Shown one piece after another: positions 35,665 to 48,129 of a DNA stretch of 64,000 nucleotides. The stretch is from Theobroma cacao (taxonomy: Eukaryota; Streptophyta; Magnoliopsida; Malvales; Malvaceae): NCBI RefSeq assembly GCF_000208745.1, contig NC_030859.1, positions 12,965,056 through 13,029,055 of the forward strand, written 5' to 3'. The position numbers and the translations under genes were made by a program. Numbering within the stretch: the stretch's first letter is position 1; the number at the start of each line of letters is the position of its first letter. The notes below the pieces were generated by a model. That model did no database searches and was not told the origin of the DNA. It saw only the letters and a program-made list of their open reading frames with translations.

Positions 35665-35785
35665 ACCTAGCTATGTGCGATGTGGGAGTGCACATGAGTT
35701 GATGATGACCCGACTATGTGCGAGTAGGGAGTGCGCATGAGCCGATGATGACTCTGCTATGTGCGAGTAGGGAGTGCGCATAAGC
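35665..35785 (+). repeat. Type 2 minisatellite in S2
   Basis: About three 43-bp units with core TATGTGCGAGTAGGGAGTGC, followed by gcatgagccgatgatgac. The first unit (gcgatgtgggagtgcacatg) is intermediate between types 1 and 2. Confidence 0.88.
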
Positions 35786-36280
35786 CGATGATGATGACCC
35801 AGCTATGACGATGAATGAAGTGGGGTGGTGTACATGTTTATATATGTTTATATATGTATATGTGATAAAAAGTTTATGATTATCATATGTGATTGAAATG
35901 AATAATGAGAAACTTGATTATTGTCAATGCGTTCACTTTGATGTGCAATATGGTAGGAATGAATTTTATGGCATGTGAAAACCCCTTAATTGTCATTTGC
36001 CCTGAATCTTGCTGTAGCGAGAAACTCTCTGGTGGTGGGGGCATAAACCAGCCCTGTTTCTCGCTGCAACGAAAAACTCTCGAGTAGACCCAAAATTCTA
36101 GTGCAGTGCTTCTGCTTTGACAATGATTTTGACCACTGTTTAGTCATAATTGGGAAAAGTAGTAAACAGAAAAGTTGTAGCCCTTTCTCTAAGATTTCTA
36201 GCGGTAAAAAAATCAGGTTAATTGGACTTCTTTAGTGGGAGATGTGATAGAAAAACTGAAACATATGCAAACTAAGGCTG

Positions 36281-36300
36281 TTTCTCGCTACAGCGAGAAA
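36281..36300 (+). repeat. Near-perfect palindrome in S2
   Basis: TTTCTCGCTACAGCGAGAAA, self-complementary except for the central pair. Same position as 7504-7523 in A1. Further degenerate copies lie at 36006-36026 and 36058-36075. Confidence 0.92.
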
Positions 36301-36986
36301 CTTGCTGCCTTGCTTGATTTTGACATATTTTTCACCCATTTAACTTCATGGATTGATCATGGGTTTTTGCAACACTATGAGGTTATTAATCAAAGTTTGA
36401 AATGAGGGGTTTTTACTAAGAAATTAAATCAATTGCATTGTTTTTGAAACAAGTGCATCATGATTTCCAAATTCTTCCTACCGTTTGCTTGTTCACTTCT
36501 TATGTTCACTCACTGAGTTTTATACTCATGTTTTTACACTTCCTGTTTTTAGATTCGAAGACAGTTGAGACCTAGATTGAGTGTCCACATATGCTCGCCT
36601 CTTGGTAGGTACTATGGCATCTTAGTAGCTGTACCTTCACCCACGGTCACTCCGCTGATGGTCAAGGGTCTGTTACCTGTGAACGCGTATATGTAATGTA
36701 ATCTGCTAAGATCCATGTTATAAGTTAAATATGTATATTTGATTACTAATGCCACTATGAGTTGGCAAACGGGTGACATTATTTTGACATAATAAAATGG
36801 TGAGTATTGGGTCACTGTAAAATGTTACTGAAATATTTTTAGTTGAGAATTACAATATGTGGTTTTAGAAATGATGGTTGGAATTAATTATCGGGATTGC
36901 TTAAATAAACTTGCTTGGGCTTAGTGGGCTATGCCCATAGGGCCCATGCGTCGATCATAGCTCGAAATTTAGGCTTTGACAAGTAT

Positions 36987-38048
36987 GAAGTACTCTTATT
37001 AAGATATGATCTTAGTGAAGATTACTCTTACTTATTAATTAATCATTCAAAAGATTAATGTAGATACATGTGAAATGGAACTTTCTTATGAATAGAACAT
37101 TGAGATGTTTGTTCAAAGAAGAAAGCAAATTCATATAGTGATATGATTTGGTCAACATCTCTCCAAGTTATATGTAGCCAATTATATTATGCCAAACCAA
37201 TATGAATCCAAGCATACATTGAGATTTATGTATGTAACATCACAAAAAATTGAAAAAATTTTGATTGTTACTCTCATAGAGGATCTTGGATTTAGTAGGA
37301 GTATGATGACACTAAGAAAGGAGTTTCTTAGTTATTACATGGTTACATTGGAATCTAACTCTTAAGATTTTGCATAGAGATGCATAATCATATGTATGAG
37401 AACTCCATAGATTTAGTAAGATACATTGAAGATGTATTATTCATTTGAGATGAACTACTAAATATGTTTTTCGTTGGAGTTATACACTTTGTTCTATTAA
37501 ATGGGATCCAAAGGGTTGGATTTAATAATATGTACAAGTGTATTTATCTCATACATAAAAGAAGGTTAGTAGAAGTGAATACATTTCTTTGGTGATACAA
37601 TTACATGGGATGCAATGTGTATAAAAAGAAAGTGCCAAAATTTAAAAGGGGTACAATGAAAAGTGATAAATGCATATGATGCATATGGCATAGTTTAGTT
37701 GGAATGGTTCTAAAGAAAGAAAAAGGACTATGTACATGTATATAATTAAAGTCATATACATCCTATTAAAAGGACTCTAATAGGAAGATACTTAGATCGT
37801 TAGTCCATGAAACTAATAAAAGGTTCTGAACATTGTTAATGTAACAATGGAGCCATACTAGCAGAACCTGGGTCTCATTGGATCTAGATATAGTAATATG
37901 ACGAGATGTGATGCATGGACATCACAAAGATAGATAAAAGTAATTAACCACATTGAAGGGCACAAGTAAGTCTACATGCAGACACGATTGTTAGATGGAT
38001 TGAATCCACATACGATGAGGTAGCAATTGGCTTTGTGCTAGTGGGAGA
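36987..38048 (+). mobile_element. Element L internal remnant with polypurine tract
   Basis: Non-coding sequence leading to gctagtgggaga (38037-38048), a polypurine tract immediately before the 3' LTR start TGTTAAGATG. No RNase H or integrase motif could be recognised, so the superfamily of L is left open, although tract and LTR style would fit Copia. Confidence 0.6.
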
Positions 38049-39904
38049 TGTTAAGATGAGCCCTACAACTAATTAGGATTGGTTGAGGATTGATTCTAAT
38101 CATGCAATAGTATCATTCATATCGAATGATTAGAGGTTTTCTTTTATCAATAAGACATCAATTATAATGAGTTATAAGTCTAATTGGATGAAGTCCATGA
38201 GATTAATATTCCTTGCAAGGAAACTGTGATGGGTTGCAGTTATGAGATTCCTATGCATCAAAGCATAATCTCAAAGTGTTCTTGGTCAATGTATCATTGA
38301 GACTGGACACCAATGATGCTTAGAGATTGGTATATTCTATGTTCCTTACTTTGGAAGTAAGCAATCGATCTCATAGATTGAAGTATAGAGATACTTAAAA
38401 CTAGAATATAGGTGCTTACCTAGGAGAGCAAGTTCACCGAACATGACCCGTCGTGAGAAGTGCATTTGGTAATACACTCTAGTGTCTATGTAACACCTCT
38501 CATGTGTCAGTTGTGTAAATACTCCCTAGACTTGAGACACTAGGTTGTCTTAAGTGTAGAGTGCTATGCTTTGATTTCATCCCTACGGGTGCCTAACCAA
38601 GAATGCTAAAACATGATGTTTTTAGATATAGTATGAAGCATGTGAAAGCAAATGAGTGGTCAAGATAGGAATCATCATCGCAAGTGTTTTAGAGGACATA
38701 TCCTATCAGTTCTTAGTTAACATTAGCTTATTGAAGTCCTTGGCCAAGGCGACATGGAGATTATGAAAAAAGTTTCATAACTCTCTATAAAGCTAATGCT
38801 ATAATTGTAGGAACAAATATGGAGGTTAATAAAAGTAGACACTGTACCAAGCTCTTATCATTTTCGGGATATATGATGAAGGAATGAATTATACTAATAG
38901 ATTGTACACTGAAAGGTTGTCAAAGAGCCCTTTGACTCTCCTAACAATTGGGTGGCCATGATGCATTGCTAGATGCCAATCTTGGTCTATAGAATTGATT
39001 ATAAATTAATTGATTGAAATTTATATTAATCAATCAAGTCATTAATCAATTCCATTGCCAACATGTTGGGAACCCAATGGGTCACACACAATGATTGCAT
39101 TTGAATTAAATTGGGAGAGTGATGATTTAAGTTAGACTTAAATCACATGCTAGGTAATTAACTTCTCTAAACTTAACTAAAGAGTTTAATTAAGTTTTAG
39201 ACATAATTATAAATAGTTATAATTATATGGCCTTGATTGCAAAATGTAAAGGAAATTAATTTTGATTTTAATTTCCAAGGACTTAATTAAAAGAGTTTAA
39301 TTAAGTAATGGGCCCAATATTATAATGTGTTATAATATTGAGGGATTAATTGCAAAATTGAAGTTATTCTAACCTAACTATATAAGTCACCTTTTAACTA
39401 TTTTCCATATGAGAGTTTTTCACAATTGAAGAAAACGTAGTTTTTGTCAAAAAAGAAAAATGTTTTCTTTCTCTGCCACCACTCCCTTTGTGTAAAAGAG
39501 AAAATTGCTTATGAAGCAATTTTTGAGAGAGGTTCGGTTAAGATTGTGAAAAAGAAGTAAAAGACAATTGTTGTCCTTTTTGCTAGCATAAAGTATAGTT
39601 AAAACTCCTTCCTTTGTTGAAGGTTCAAGTGTAATCATGTGTACTACCATTAGAGGCCAAGTTCTTGATTGACTAGGGTTTTTGCTCCTTGTGGTGTTCG
39701 TGGGATTGCTTTGGGAAGTGCCATTGTGATTACGAAATTACTTAGCAAGGTAACTTTTTGAATAATAATTTATTTTGTGCTTTCATGTGTTAAATATCAC
39801 CAAGGTGGTCCATGGGTGGAGGCATGTTTTTGTTGTTTAGTTATAAAGTTTTAATTTTCTTTCCGCTGCGTATTTTGAGCATGCCGTCCATAGCAAACCC
39901 ATCA
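38049..39904 (+). mobile_element. Element L 3' LTR
   Basis: 1856 bp, TGTTAAGATGAGCCC to AAACCCATCA, followed by the target duplication ctagc (39905-39909) that matches 26869-26873. A TATA box CTATATAAG lies at 39378-39386. The first 1.33 kb pairs with the truncated 5' LTR. Parts of it recur at 52822-53098 (inverted) and 53099-53440 plus 56224-56872. Confidence 0.9.
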
Positions 39905-39909
39905 CTAGC

Positions 39910-41219
39910 TTATGGCAGCAATTATAAATTTACTTCCATCAAACATTTTCTAAGTCTACATGTACTACCATTCTCATTTACATGTTACCACCATGTATAA
40001 CATCAATATTCATTCATGCACATCAACACCCATAACGTTGTAAGCCTTTCCTAACAACACATATCCACACATATCCAAACTTCCAATTAATATAATTCCC
40101 TTTCAACCATACCCATGACATCACAATAACACTACATATTGCACACAATCATTCTCACAATATCAAACCAATCATAAGCTTCAAATTGTAGCATTAAGCT
40201 TACGACTTGGTTTTAGCTTGGATTTCACCCAACAAAATTCATAATTTCCTCACACCTATGAACACCATAACTACCACAAAATGATTCACACATTATTCCT
40301 CCAAAGATTTAACCAACTGAGAGCTTAAAACACAAAAATCCTTACCTTATGTTTCTTGAATCTTGAGACCCACTTGATATTTCTTCAATTACTCTTGAAT
40401 CACTTACTACCCAAGCCTCCCACTTCTCTCTCCTTTCTTTTCTTAGTCGATTCTCTTTATTTTTCTTTTCAAATGCAAGGTGGTAAGGTGAAAATAGCAT
40501 GGAAGCATGAAAATGGCATGGGAGCATGAAGGAGAAGAAGAAAATATCTGTTGAAGAAGATAAGAACCGGTCATGGATAAGGAAGAAAAGGGTCAAAGCT
40601 TTCAAAGGAAGCTTTAACCAAACTATTGGCAAAATTACCATTTTATCTTCCAAGGTTTTCACCCTTTTTAATTGTATCCTCCCACAATCTTTTAAATTCC
40701 AATTTTCTTCTATTATCTTCTTTTACACATGTACAACCGAAAGATAAAGTTTATACTCCAACGTAGTGTCCCCATAATATTTAAAATATTTACCTACCAG
40801 CGCTAGCTTTATTTAATAAAGACACGTGAGCCTTGTTAATGTCATTTTCCTCTAAAATTTTCTTGTTCTTCTTCTCCCTCACTTAGATTGACCATATAGT
40901 CCTTTTTCATGAAAAATTTTGACATTGAATAAAATATTAATATTTTATTAATAAAATATTATTTTATTCCAAAATTTTTCACTTGTCTCCTTGGCACCCA
41001 AAATATTTTATTATGCCCTAATTCACTTCCGAATCACTTTTTTATCTCGCTAATTCTTCACTGATAAAAATATTATTATTATATTATTATTTCTTCACGT
41101 GTAGAATATTTTCTCCAAACTATTCCTTTCGCCTTTCATCACTTTTAAACACTCTAATTAACCTCAATTGACATCCGATAAGCTTTATTAGCCACCTTAT
41201 CAAAGTACAGGGTATTACA
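39910..41219 (-). mobile_element. LTR of element C/E, 5' portion
   Basis: Continues the LTR begun at 25318 after removal of element L. On the - strand it starts TGTAATACCCTGTACTTTGA at 41219, matching the long-start family A terminus for about 90 bp. It then carries a CT/AG-rich leader (40380-40560) and a donor-like AAG|GTAAGG near 40345. The LTR has no target duplication at its outer ends: a primer site follows on one side and a polypurine tract lies on the other. Confidence 0.72.
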
Positions 41220-41781
41220 ACACCCCACTACCAAGGGCCCAAATTAGATTCTCTGCTAAACTACTTCCGTTTAAAAGGTGGGCTAAATAACCATTGTTCA
41301 TTGGTGGCCTAAGCATAGGAGTGGCTCCCTCACAACTTTAATGGTGTATAAATGTGGGACTCCTAGTCACACTAGAATAATTGCAGTCTTATTAGCCCTG
41401 TGTCTAAGCTCTTCGACCTTCTTTCCAATATGGATTCCATTCTCCTAATTTCAATCATTCTAGATGCATCCACCATTGCCACATAGGAGGCAAATCTCTA
41501 GGTGGCTAAAACTCTAAACAATGAATCTATCAATCCTCTAATAAATCTCTTGATCCTCTTGTGCATAGTTAAGACCAAGTTAGGAGCATAATGGGATAAC
41601 TAGCCAAATCGAACATCATACTCCATCATTGTCATGTCTGAGGATTATATCAATGTCTCAAACTCTTATGCCTTTATGTCTCTTATGCTCTAAGGCTATA
41701 AGCGATCTCGAAAAGCTTGGACAAACTCTTCCCATGTCATTAGAGTTGGACTTGCTAGTCTACCTCTTTTAAGTGATACAA
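41220..41781 (-). pseudogene. Element E: gag remnant, 3' part, next to a polypurine tract
   Basis: On the - strand this encodes recognisable Ty3 gag: LMTWEEFVQAFRDRL, then after stops MTMMEYDVRFG, LSHYAPNLV, RIKRFIRGL and MIEIRRMES. Five or more stops interrupt it. About 300 bp later comes TAGTGGGGTGT directly before the LTR start at 41219, so everything between gag and the polypurine tract (protease to integrase) has been lost. The capsid frame continues on the far side of chromovirus N at 52445-52821. Confidence 0.82.
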
Positions 41782-44636
41782 TGTCACGACCCGGAACCTC
41801 CCTCGGGCCCATGACAACCGCCGCGACATCCCAATTGACACTCATTACCCGAAATGCCAATCGAAACCTCGCAAGGCTTACGTATCAGTTTCTTGCCTTT
41901 CTTGGGAGTAATCGTTGTTAAACATTCCGTTTTAAACAATTACTAGTTGTTTCTGACTCAAGTAAATCAAAAGATAAAAATTATTTTATTTTTTTAAAAA
42001 GATTTATAGACACATATTACTATTCAAAATATTGATTAAAATATAGTATTTTTTTATAAAACAATATTGATAGAAACACGTGTAAGTAATCTTTTGTAAC
42101 GTGGAAGTAAAACAAATTCATACATACAATAATTTACAAAGTTATAATGTACAATAATAATTACAATGACAAATGGCCCATAAATACACCAAGTGTTGGT
42201 GATAGTAACATACTGTCTGTGAGATAGAGGGGTCAATTAGAATCCTCGACAAAACCGGGTATCTACAAGCTACCATAGGCTTGAAATATTTGGAAAGGAG
42301 GTGGGTGAGATTTTGCAATCCCAATGAGTAAACAAACATTATTATAAATCTCTAAAGGCAAGTAAAATGGAGGCAAGTTTAAACAACAAATCACAAACCA
42401 TTTCATAAGGTTTTCAATTTATTTTTGAAACCATAAAATATTTGTAATTTACCAAAACAGTTGTTAAGGCTTATGAATTTTATTAGAAACAGGGCTCAAG
42501 CCAAAAACTAGTCAACAAGGATACCTTGGCCGAGGCATCTAACCGAGTCCGCCAAGGTTGTTAAGATATTTACATGTTAAACACATGTTAGTTTTGAAAA
42601 CAAGCCGTTCCTTGGCGTTGGCCGAGTTACACATTCACGTGGGGTTCGACGTGAAGTAAGCTCTAACACTATTCCGGGAGTTACCATCCTTGCCTCTACA
42701 ATCGTAGTAACTATGTAATCGGGTTTACCGTACCCTTCTAATGGGCAGTCCATGGAAACCCGTCACTGCAGTGACTAAACTCACTAATTTTATTAAAATT
42801 TCGACAATATAACGTGGCTTTTATTTATTTATCCAGCCTGCATAGTAAAAGACAGCTTACATAAATTCCCAATGCAATTCTAAAATATAGCCACATATAC
42901 TCATATATCATAAGCTATTCATAGGAAAATATATTTTTCAAGACAATTGGTAGGCTCCAATTACTCAATTTCATGATCAAAAGTTTCTTATTTCAGATAA
43001 TCAACACAATATATTTATTTGTCACATTTATTTCTAAAACATCAAAAGTCCCATTTAAATCTCATTTTCGTTTCATAAAATACATAAAGAGCATTTAAAA
43101 ATAAACTCTAGATAATTTACAATAATAATAGGTTTACTCACCATTTGTACAAATTAAATGCTTTCTAGATGCCTCAATCACTATTCATCAGGTACGACTT
43201 CCTTGCCTTTACCGAAAGCCTCTCCTCCTAGACACATTGCAAAATTTACACAATTCACCACATTGATGCTAAATCACTATATAATTGACTTAAATCCTAT
43301 ACTAATGCATGGTATGAAATGCAATAGCCTAAAACGGCTTAAATGCGGTATTAACCTATTTTTGGCACTTTACTCGATAAATTGCTAACACGCTCCATTT
43401 TAGCTCTAAATTATCCCATTTTCTCTCCAGCATTTCTAAACATTAAATATCAGCCAATAACCTTCTAAATTCACCAAAATCAGCTCACTTTCCACCTTGA
43501 AAAATTCGGTTAAAACTGCGACATTAACTCGGTTAATTTTCCATTTTGTTTTTCTATCACATTTAACCAATTTTCATCATTTTCACTTCATTTCTCTTAG
43601 AATAAAAATCAGTTCATCATCATTGTACATCATTGAATATTCGGCCAATGGTGGGTATTGTGAGAATTTCATGCTTTCTTGCCCTATTTGATTTCTATAC
43701 ACATTTAACTAACTAAAACTACCAATTTAACTAAGAATCAAAACATAAAAATTTCAAAATCCTCCTCGTTGAAATTCGGCCAGCCCTTGATATCACTCTT
43801 TGATCTCTCTCCTCAAGCATGCTAAATGGAAACAAAGGCATAGGAAAGGTAGAAATCAAGCCAAAGTTGAAAAATCTTACCGTTAGACTCGTAAGCGGAC
43901 AAAAAACGCGAATTCCCCTTTGAATTTTCTAGTTTTCCTTTGCTTTTTCTCTTTTCTTCCTTTCCTCTCTATTTTCTCTCTTATTCTCTCCTTATGCACA
44001 ACCATCGCCTGATGTGGGGTTTAAATGGACTGAGTTTCCTTTAAAATAATATTAAATCATTAAAAGTGCCATATGTCACTTTTCCATTGGCTCGTTTTTA
44101 AAATTTCATCCTTTAAACTTCAATTTTTCACCACTTAAAATACCGTAGTTATTCATACCAAAATAAATAGATCCTATGATTTTGACAAGTTTTGGGTAGT
44201 GAAAATTACAATTTAACCTCGAGACGATAAAATTATCGTTTTGCTCCTATGTTCTGAAAATTGTCGAAATTAAAATTTTTCACTTCCTATCATTAAATTA
44301 TACTCCAAATAGTTAATCTTGGTCAAAAATTTCACTCCATGATCAAATTATTATTTTAGGTGGCAAAATGATGATTTTGCCCCTGAACATCAAAATTTTC
44401 AATTTTTCCCCAAATGAACCCTCGAACTCCGAATAATCATTTTAGTCATTCTTGGACTGTAAAATAATAAATTTCATCCTACGATTCCTATTTGAACTAG
44501 TTCGAATTAAATCAACTCAAGTGTACCGTTAGGTACAATATCGAGTTTCGTCTATTCTTAGGAGCTTTCCTAGCGTAATAACATGCTACTCAGTGCATGT
44601 ATGTCACGACATGTGTTTATAGGGTCGGGTTTCATA
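41782..44636 (-). repeat. N 3' LTR
   Basis: 2855 bp. On the - strand it starts TATGAAACCC (G-to-A at the second base compared with TGTGAAACTC in the 5' LTR) and ends GGGTCGTGACA. Confidence 0.92.
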
Positions 44637-44655
44637 ATTCTAGCCCCCTTAAAAT
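44637..44655 (-). other. Polypurine tract of N
   Basis: On the - strand ATTTTAAGGGGGCTAGAAT directly precedes the 3' LTR. The matching tract of M is at 32335-32352. Confidence 0.85.
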
Positions 44656-44674
44656 AAATTTTGACCTCAAAATT

Positions 44675-46167
44675 TCACTTACTAGATTCGACAAATAGAT
44701 GCGGGTATTGGTTCCTTATCTGATGCTCTACTTCCCATGTCATTTCCTCCATTCGAGCACTTTTCCACAATACTTTAACCATTGAAATACTCTTGTTTCT
44801 CAATACTCGATCCTTTCAGTCCAAGATACTCACAAGTTGCACCTCGAACTTCAAATCGTCATGCAACTCGATCGGAGATGTTTCGAGGATGTGAGAGGGA
44901 TTTGGTACATATTTCTTAAGCATAGAGACAGGGAAAACGTTATGGATCCGATATAACTCCAGAGGTAGTTCTAACTATAAGCCACTGGTCCAATTCTTTC
45001 AATTATTCGGAATGGTCTAATATACCTCAGGTTAAGTTTTCCCCGCTTCGCAAATCGAATCACACCTTTTCACGAAAAAACCTTAAGAAAAACTCTATCA
45101 TCGATCTCAAACTCCAAGTCTTTTCTCCGTTTATCTGCATAGCTCTTCTACCTATCTTGGGCTACCTTTAGCCTCTCTCGTATAACCTTGATCTTGTCAT
45201 TAGTTAGATCGATCAATTCCACACTAACTAACTTTCTTTCACCCACTTCATCCCAACAAATTGGAGTACGACATTTCCTTCCATATAAAGCTCCGTACGG
45301 TGCCATACCAATGCTAGACTAGAAGCTGTTGTTGTAAGCAAATTCCACTAACGGCAAGTGTCTATCCCAACTCCCAAGAAAATCCATGACACAAGCCCTC
45401 AGCATATCCTCCATAGTCTGGATAGTCCTCTCTGACTGACCATCCGTCTGTGGGTGAAAAGCAGTGCTAAATTTCAATTTAGTTTCGAGAGCTTCTTGAA
45501 ATTTTGACTAGAGTTGAGAAGTGAATCGAGGATCTCGATCTAACACTATAGAAACGGGAACTCCATGTAGCCTCACAATCTCATCTATATAGAGTTGAGC
45601 CAGCTTCTCAATAGAGCATGTATTATGGACAGCTAAAAAGTGAGCGAACTTAGTCAACTGATCTACGATCACCCAGATCGCATCTTTTCCCTACTGTGTC
45701 CATGGTAGTCCCAAAATAAAATCCATAGTTACATGCTCTCATTTCCACTCGGGAACAGGTAAAGACTGAAGTGTACCTACTGGCCTCTGATGCTCTGCCT
45801 TAACTTGCTAACATATGAGACACTTTGCTACGAATTCTGCTACGTCTCGCTTCATACCTGGCCACCAATAATTCTCCCTAATAGTCCTATACATCTTGGT
45901 GCTTCTAGGATGTAATGCATAGGCAGATGAATGGGCTTCTTCCATGATCGCCTGTCTTAGCTGGTTTCCCTTAAGAACACAAACTCGGTCTCTAAACATC
46001 AATACGTTATCCTCTTCAAATTTGAACTCGTTGACTCCCCCATCGGTCAGTTTCTGAATTTCTTTTCTTAACTCATCATCAGACCTCTGAATATCCTGGA
46101 TCTGATCAAGTAACGAAGGTCGCACAATGAAGCTTGCCAATAAGGATCCATCCTTACCATTTCTCAA
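44675..46167 (-). pseudogene. Chromovirus N: integrase with GPY/F and chromodomain
   Basis: Integrase joins the DNA copy into the genome. In order: the zinc-binding part (HPRSTKMYRTIRENYWWPG, then KCLIC, followed by a stop), the catalytic core (MDFILGLP; the second Asp in [24 protein letters not shown]), the GPY/F module (GPVAYSLELP, HNVFPVSMLKKYVPNPS), and a chromodomain-like C-terminus (KVLWKSARMEEMTWEVEHQ). The stop TGA lies at 44675-44677. Several stops disrupt it, including after CLIC, in the core, and in place of the SPW motif near 45070. The chromodomain in this lineage directs insertion towards heterochromatin marks. Confidence 0.9.
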
Positions 46168-46716
46168 CTAGACCCCAAGAGATTTCATTTCTAATAATGC
46201 TGAAAAATAACAACTATGAAGTGTTGCTAAAGACGATGAAGAATTACGACTTAAGGCATCAACTACAACGTTTGCCTTTCCCGGATGATAGTCTATCACC
46301 AAGTCATAATCTTTTATCAACTCCAACCATCGCCTTTGCCTCAAATTAAGCTCATTTTGAGTGAGCAAATATTTTAAACTCTTGTGATCCGTATATACTC
46401 GACAATGCTCACCATACAAGTAATGCCTCAAGATTTTTAAACCAAATACCACTGCTGCTAACTCTAAATCATGGGTAGGGTAATTTGCTTCATGCCTCTT
46501 TAGCTGTCTAGAAGCATAAGCCACAACTTTTTCATCCTGCATCAGTACGCACCCTAACCCCAACTTTGAGGCATCACTATATACTACAAATCCCTTACCA
46601 CTCACAGGAAGTGTTAAAACGGGAGTGGAGGTTAATTGGTTCTTTAGCTCCTGAAATCGATTCTCACAAACATCATCCCACTGAAACTTAACTCCTTTAC
46701 GAGTTAGACAGGTCAA
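46168..46716 (-). pseudogene. Chromovirus N: RNase H
   Basis: A 182-codon stretch. RNase H removes the RNA template during reverse transcription. Visible catalytic motifs: [15 protein letters not shown] (first Asp), [18 protein letters not shown] (Glu), and [13 protein letters not shown] (second Asp), followed by the typical [20 protein letters not shown] and DALSR. This part is one of the best preserved in N. It ends at a stop just ahead of the integrase region. Confidence 0.9.
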
Positions 46717-47631
46717 AGGAGCTACAAATAAGGAAAACCCCTAAACAAACCTCTGATAATAACTGGCTAATCCGAGGACACTACGAATCTTCGTCACTGT
46801 CTTAGGTTGCTTCCATTGTAAAATTGCCTCTATCTTCTTGGGATCAACATATATTCCAGCTCCCGATACTCTGTGTCCCAAGAATACCACTTCCTATAAC
46901 CAAAACTCACACTTCGAAAACTTTGCATACAACTGTCTTTCCAGCAAAGTTTGTAATACTATACGTAAGTGGGTAGCGTGCTCATCATTATCTCTCGAGT
47001 AAACTTGGATGTCATCAATGAATACAATAACAAAGTTGTCCAAGTAAGGATGGAACACCCTATTCATGAGATCCATAAAAGCTGCCGGTGCGTTAGTTAA
47101 CCCGAAAGGCATGACCAAGAACTCATAATGACCGTACCGAGTCCTGAACGCTGTCTTAGGTACATCCTGTTGTTTAATCCTGAACTGATGATACCCATGC
47201 CTCAGATCAACCTTAGAAAACACTGTAGCTCCCTGTAATTGATCGAAAAGATCATCAATCCTCGACAACGGATACTTGTTCTTAATGGTCATTCTGTTAA
47301 ATTGTCGGTAATCTATACATAACCGAAGTGTACCGTCTTTCTTTTTCACAAATAAAATCGGTGCTCCCCACGAAGATATACTAGAGCGTATAAAACCCTT
47401 GTCCACCAACTCTTGCAATTGTACTTTCAACTCCTTCAACTCTACCGGAGCCATTCTATATGGAGGAACAGAGATAGGGGTAGTACCCGAAATTAAGTCA
47501 ATGGTGAATTCAAACTCACGATCGGGAGAAAGTCCCGATAATTCATCAGGAAATACATCAACGAACTCACTTACTACGGAGACATTCTCTAACTTAGGTT
47601 CCTCCCTCGATATATCAATCACGTGAGCCAA
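46717..47631 (-). pseudogene. Chromovirus N: reverse transcriptase
   Basis: A long frame (47631-46894, 245 codons) with nearly the whole fingers-palm region: [56 protein letters not shown], and the catalytic FIDDIQVYS in place of the common FIDDILIYS. After CEFWL a stop occurs, then VVFLGHRVS and the connection domain continue to 46717 with a second stop near 46742. RT copies the element RNA into DNA. Confidence 0.92.
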
Positions 47632-47826
47632 GTATGTCGGATATCCCTTTCACACCAATTTCAAAGCTTTGAGGGCCGAGATTACACAAAATGATAATAC
47701 TCGACGCTCCCCTGTAAATACCACTTCTGCTCCCTCTGAACTTTGGAGAATCACTTCTTTCTTAAAATAATCCATCTTTGCTCGATGAGTGGACAACCAA
47801 TCCATACCCAAGATCAAATCAAAGTT

Positions 47827-48072
47827 TCAAATCTCCAAAGGGATTAAATCACCCATAAATTCTTCTTCCCTAATTTTAATACCACAGTCTCTATAATACG
47901 TATTTCTTACTAACCGCTCGCCTAGAGGAGTATGCACTACAATCTCTTCCTCTAATGGTGACAGGTTCCTATTTGAGAATGATGCAAATGATATGCTCAC
48001 GTATGATCTATTGGAGCCTGAATCTATCAAAACATGTGCATCTCTATCAAACACAATCATAGTACCTGTCAC
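47827..48072 (-). pseudogene. Chromovirus N: aspartic protease
   Basis: An 81-codon stretch with the retroviral-type active site VLIDSGSNRSYVS, then IVVHTPLGERLVR and GIKIREEEFMGDLIPLEI. The protease cuts the polyprotein into its parts. Just downstream, at about 47820, the frame is broken between protease and RT. Confidence 0.88.
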
Positions 48073-48129
48073 TGTGCTAGGTCAAACTCGGGCTTCATCC
48101 TCAGTCACTACAAAGACCTTGGTTGAAAT

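Larger units (their letters stand above)
34305..36981 (+). mobile_element. Solo LTR S2 (family A, long start)
   Basis: 2677 bp, TGTAGTACCCCGTA to GGCTTTGACA, flanked by agtat at 34300-34304 and 36982-36986. It contains a TATA box 34797-34805, candidate intron 1 35107-35348, candidate intron 2 35424-36552, a type 2 minisatellite 35665-35785 with 43-bp units, palindromes 36006-36075 and 36281-36300, and the shared module 36142-36246. It inserted in the internal region of element L. Confidence 0.93.

Noticed and set aside
26874..39904. Firm assignment of element L to Copia
   Set aside because: LTR style and polypurine tract would fit, but I could not find any coding motif, so the superfamily is left open.
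40342..40747. Overlapping frames of 106 (-) and 73 (+) codons
   Set aside because: They lie in the purine/pyrimidine-rich leader of the C LTR, where biased composition gives open frames on both strands; no family resemblance.
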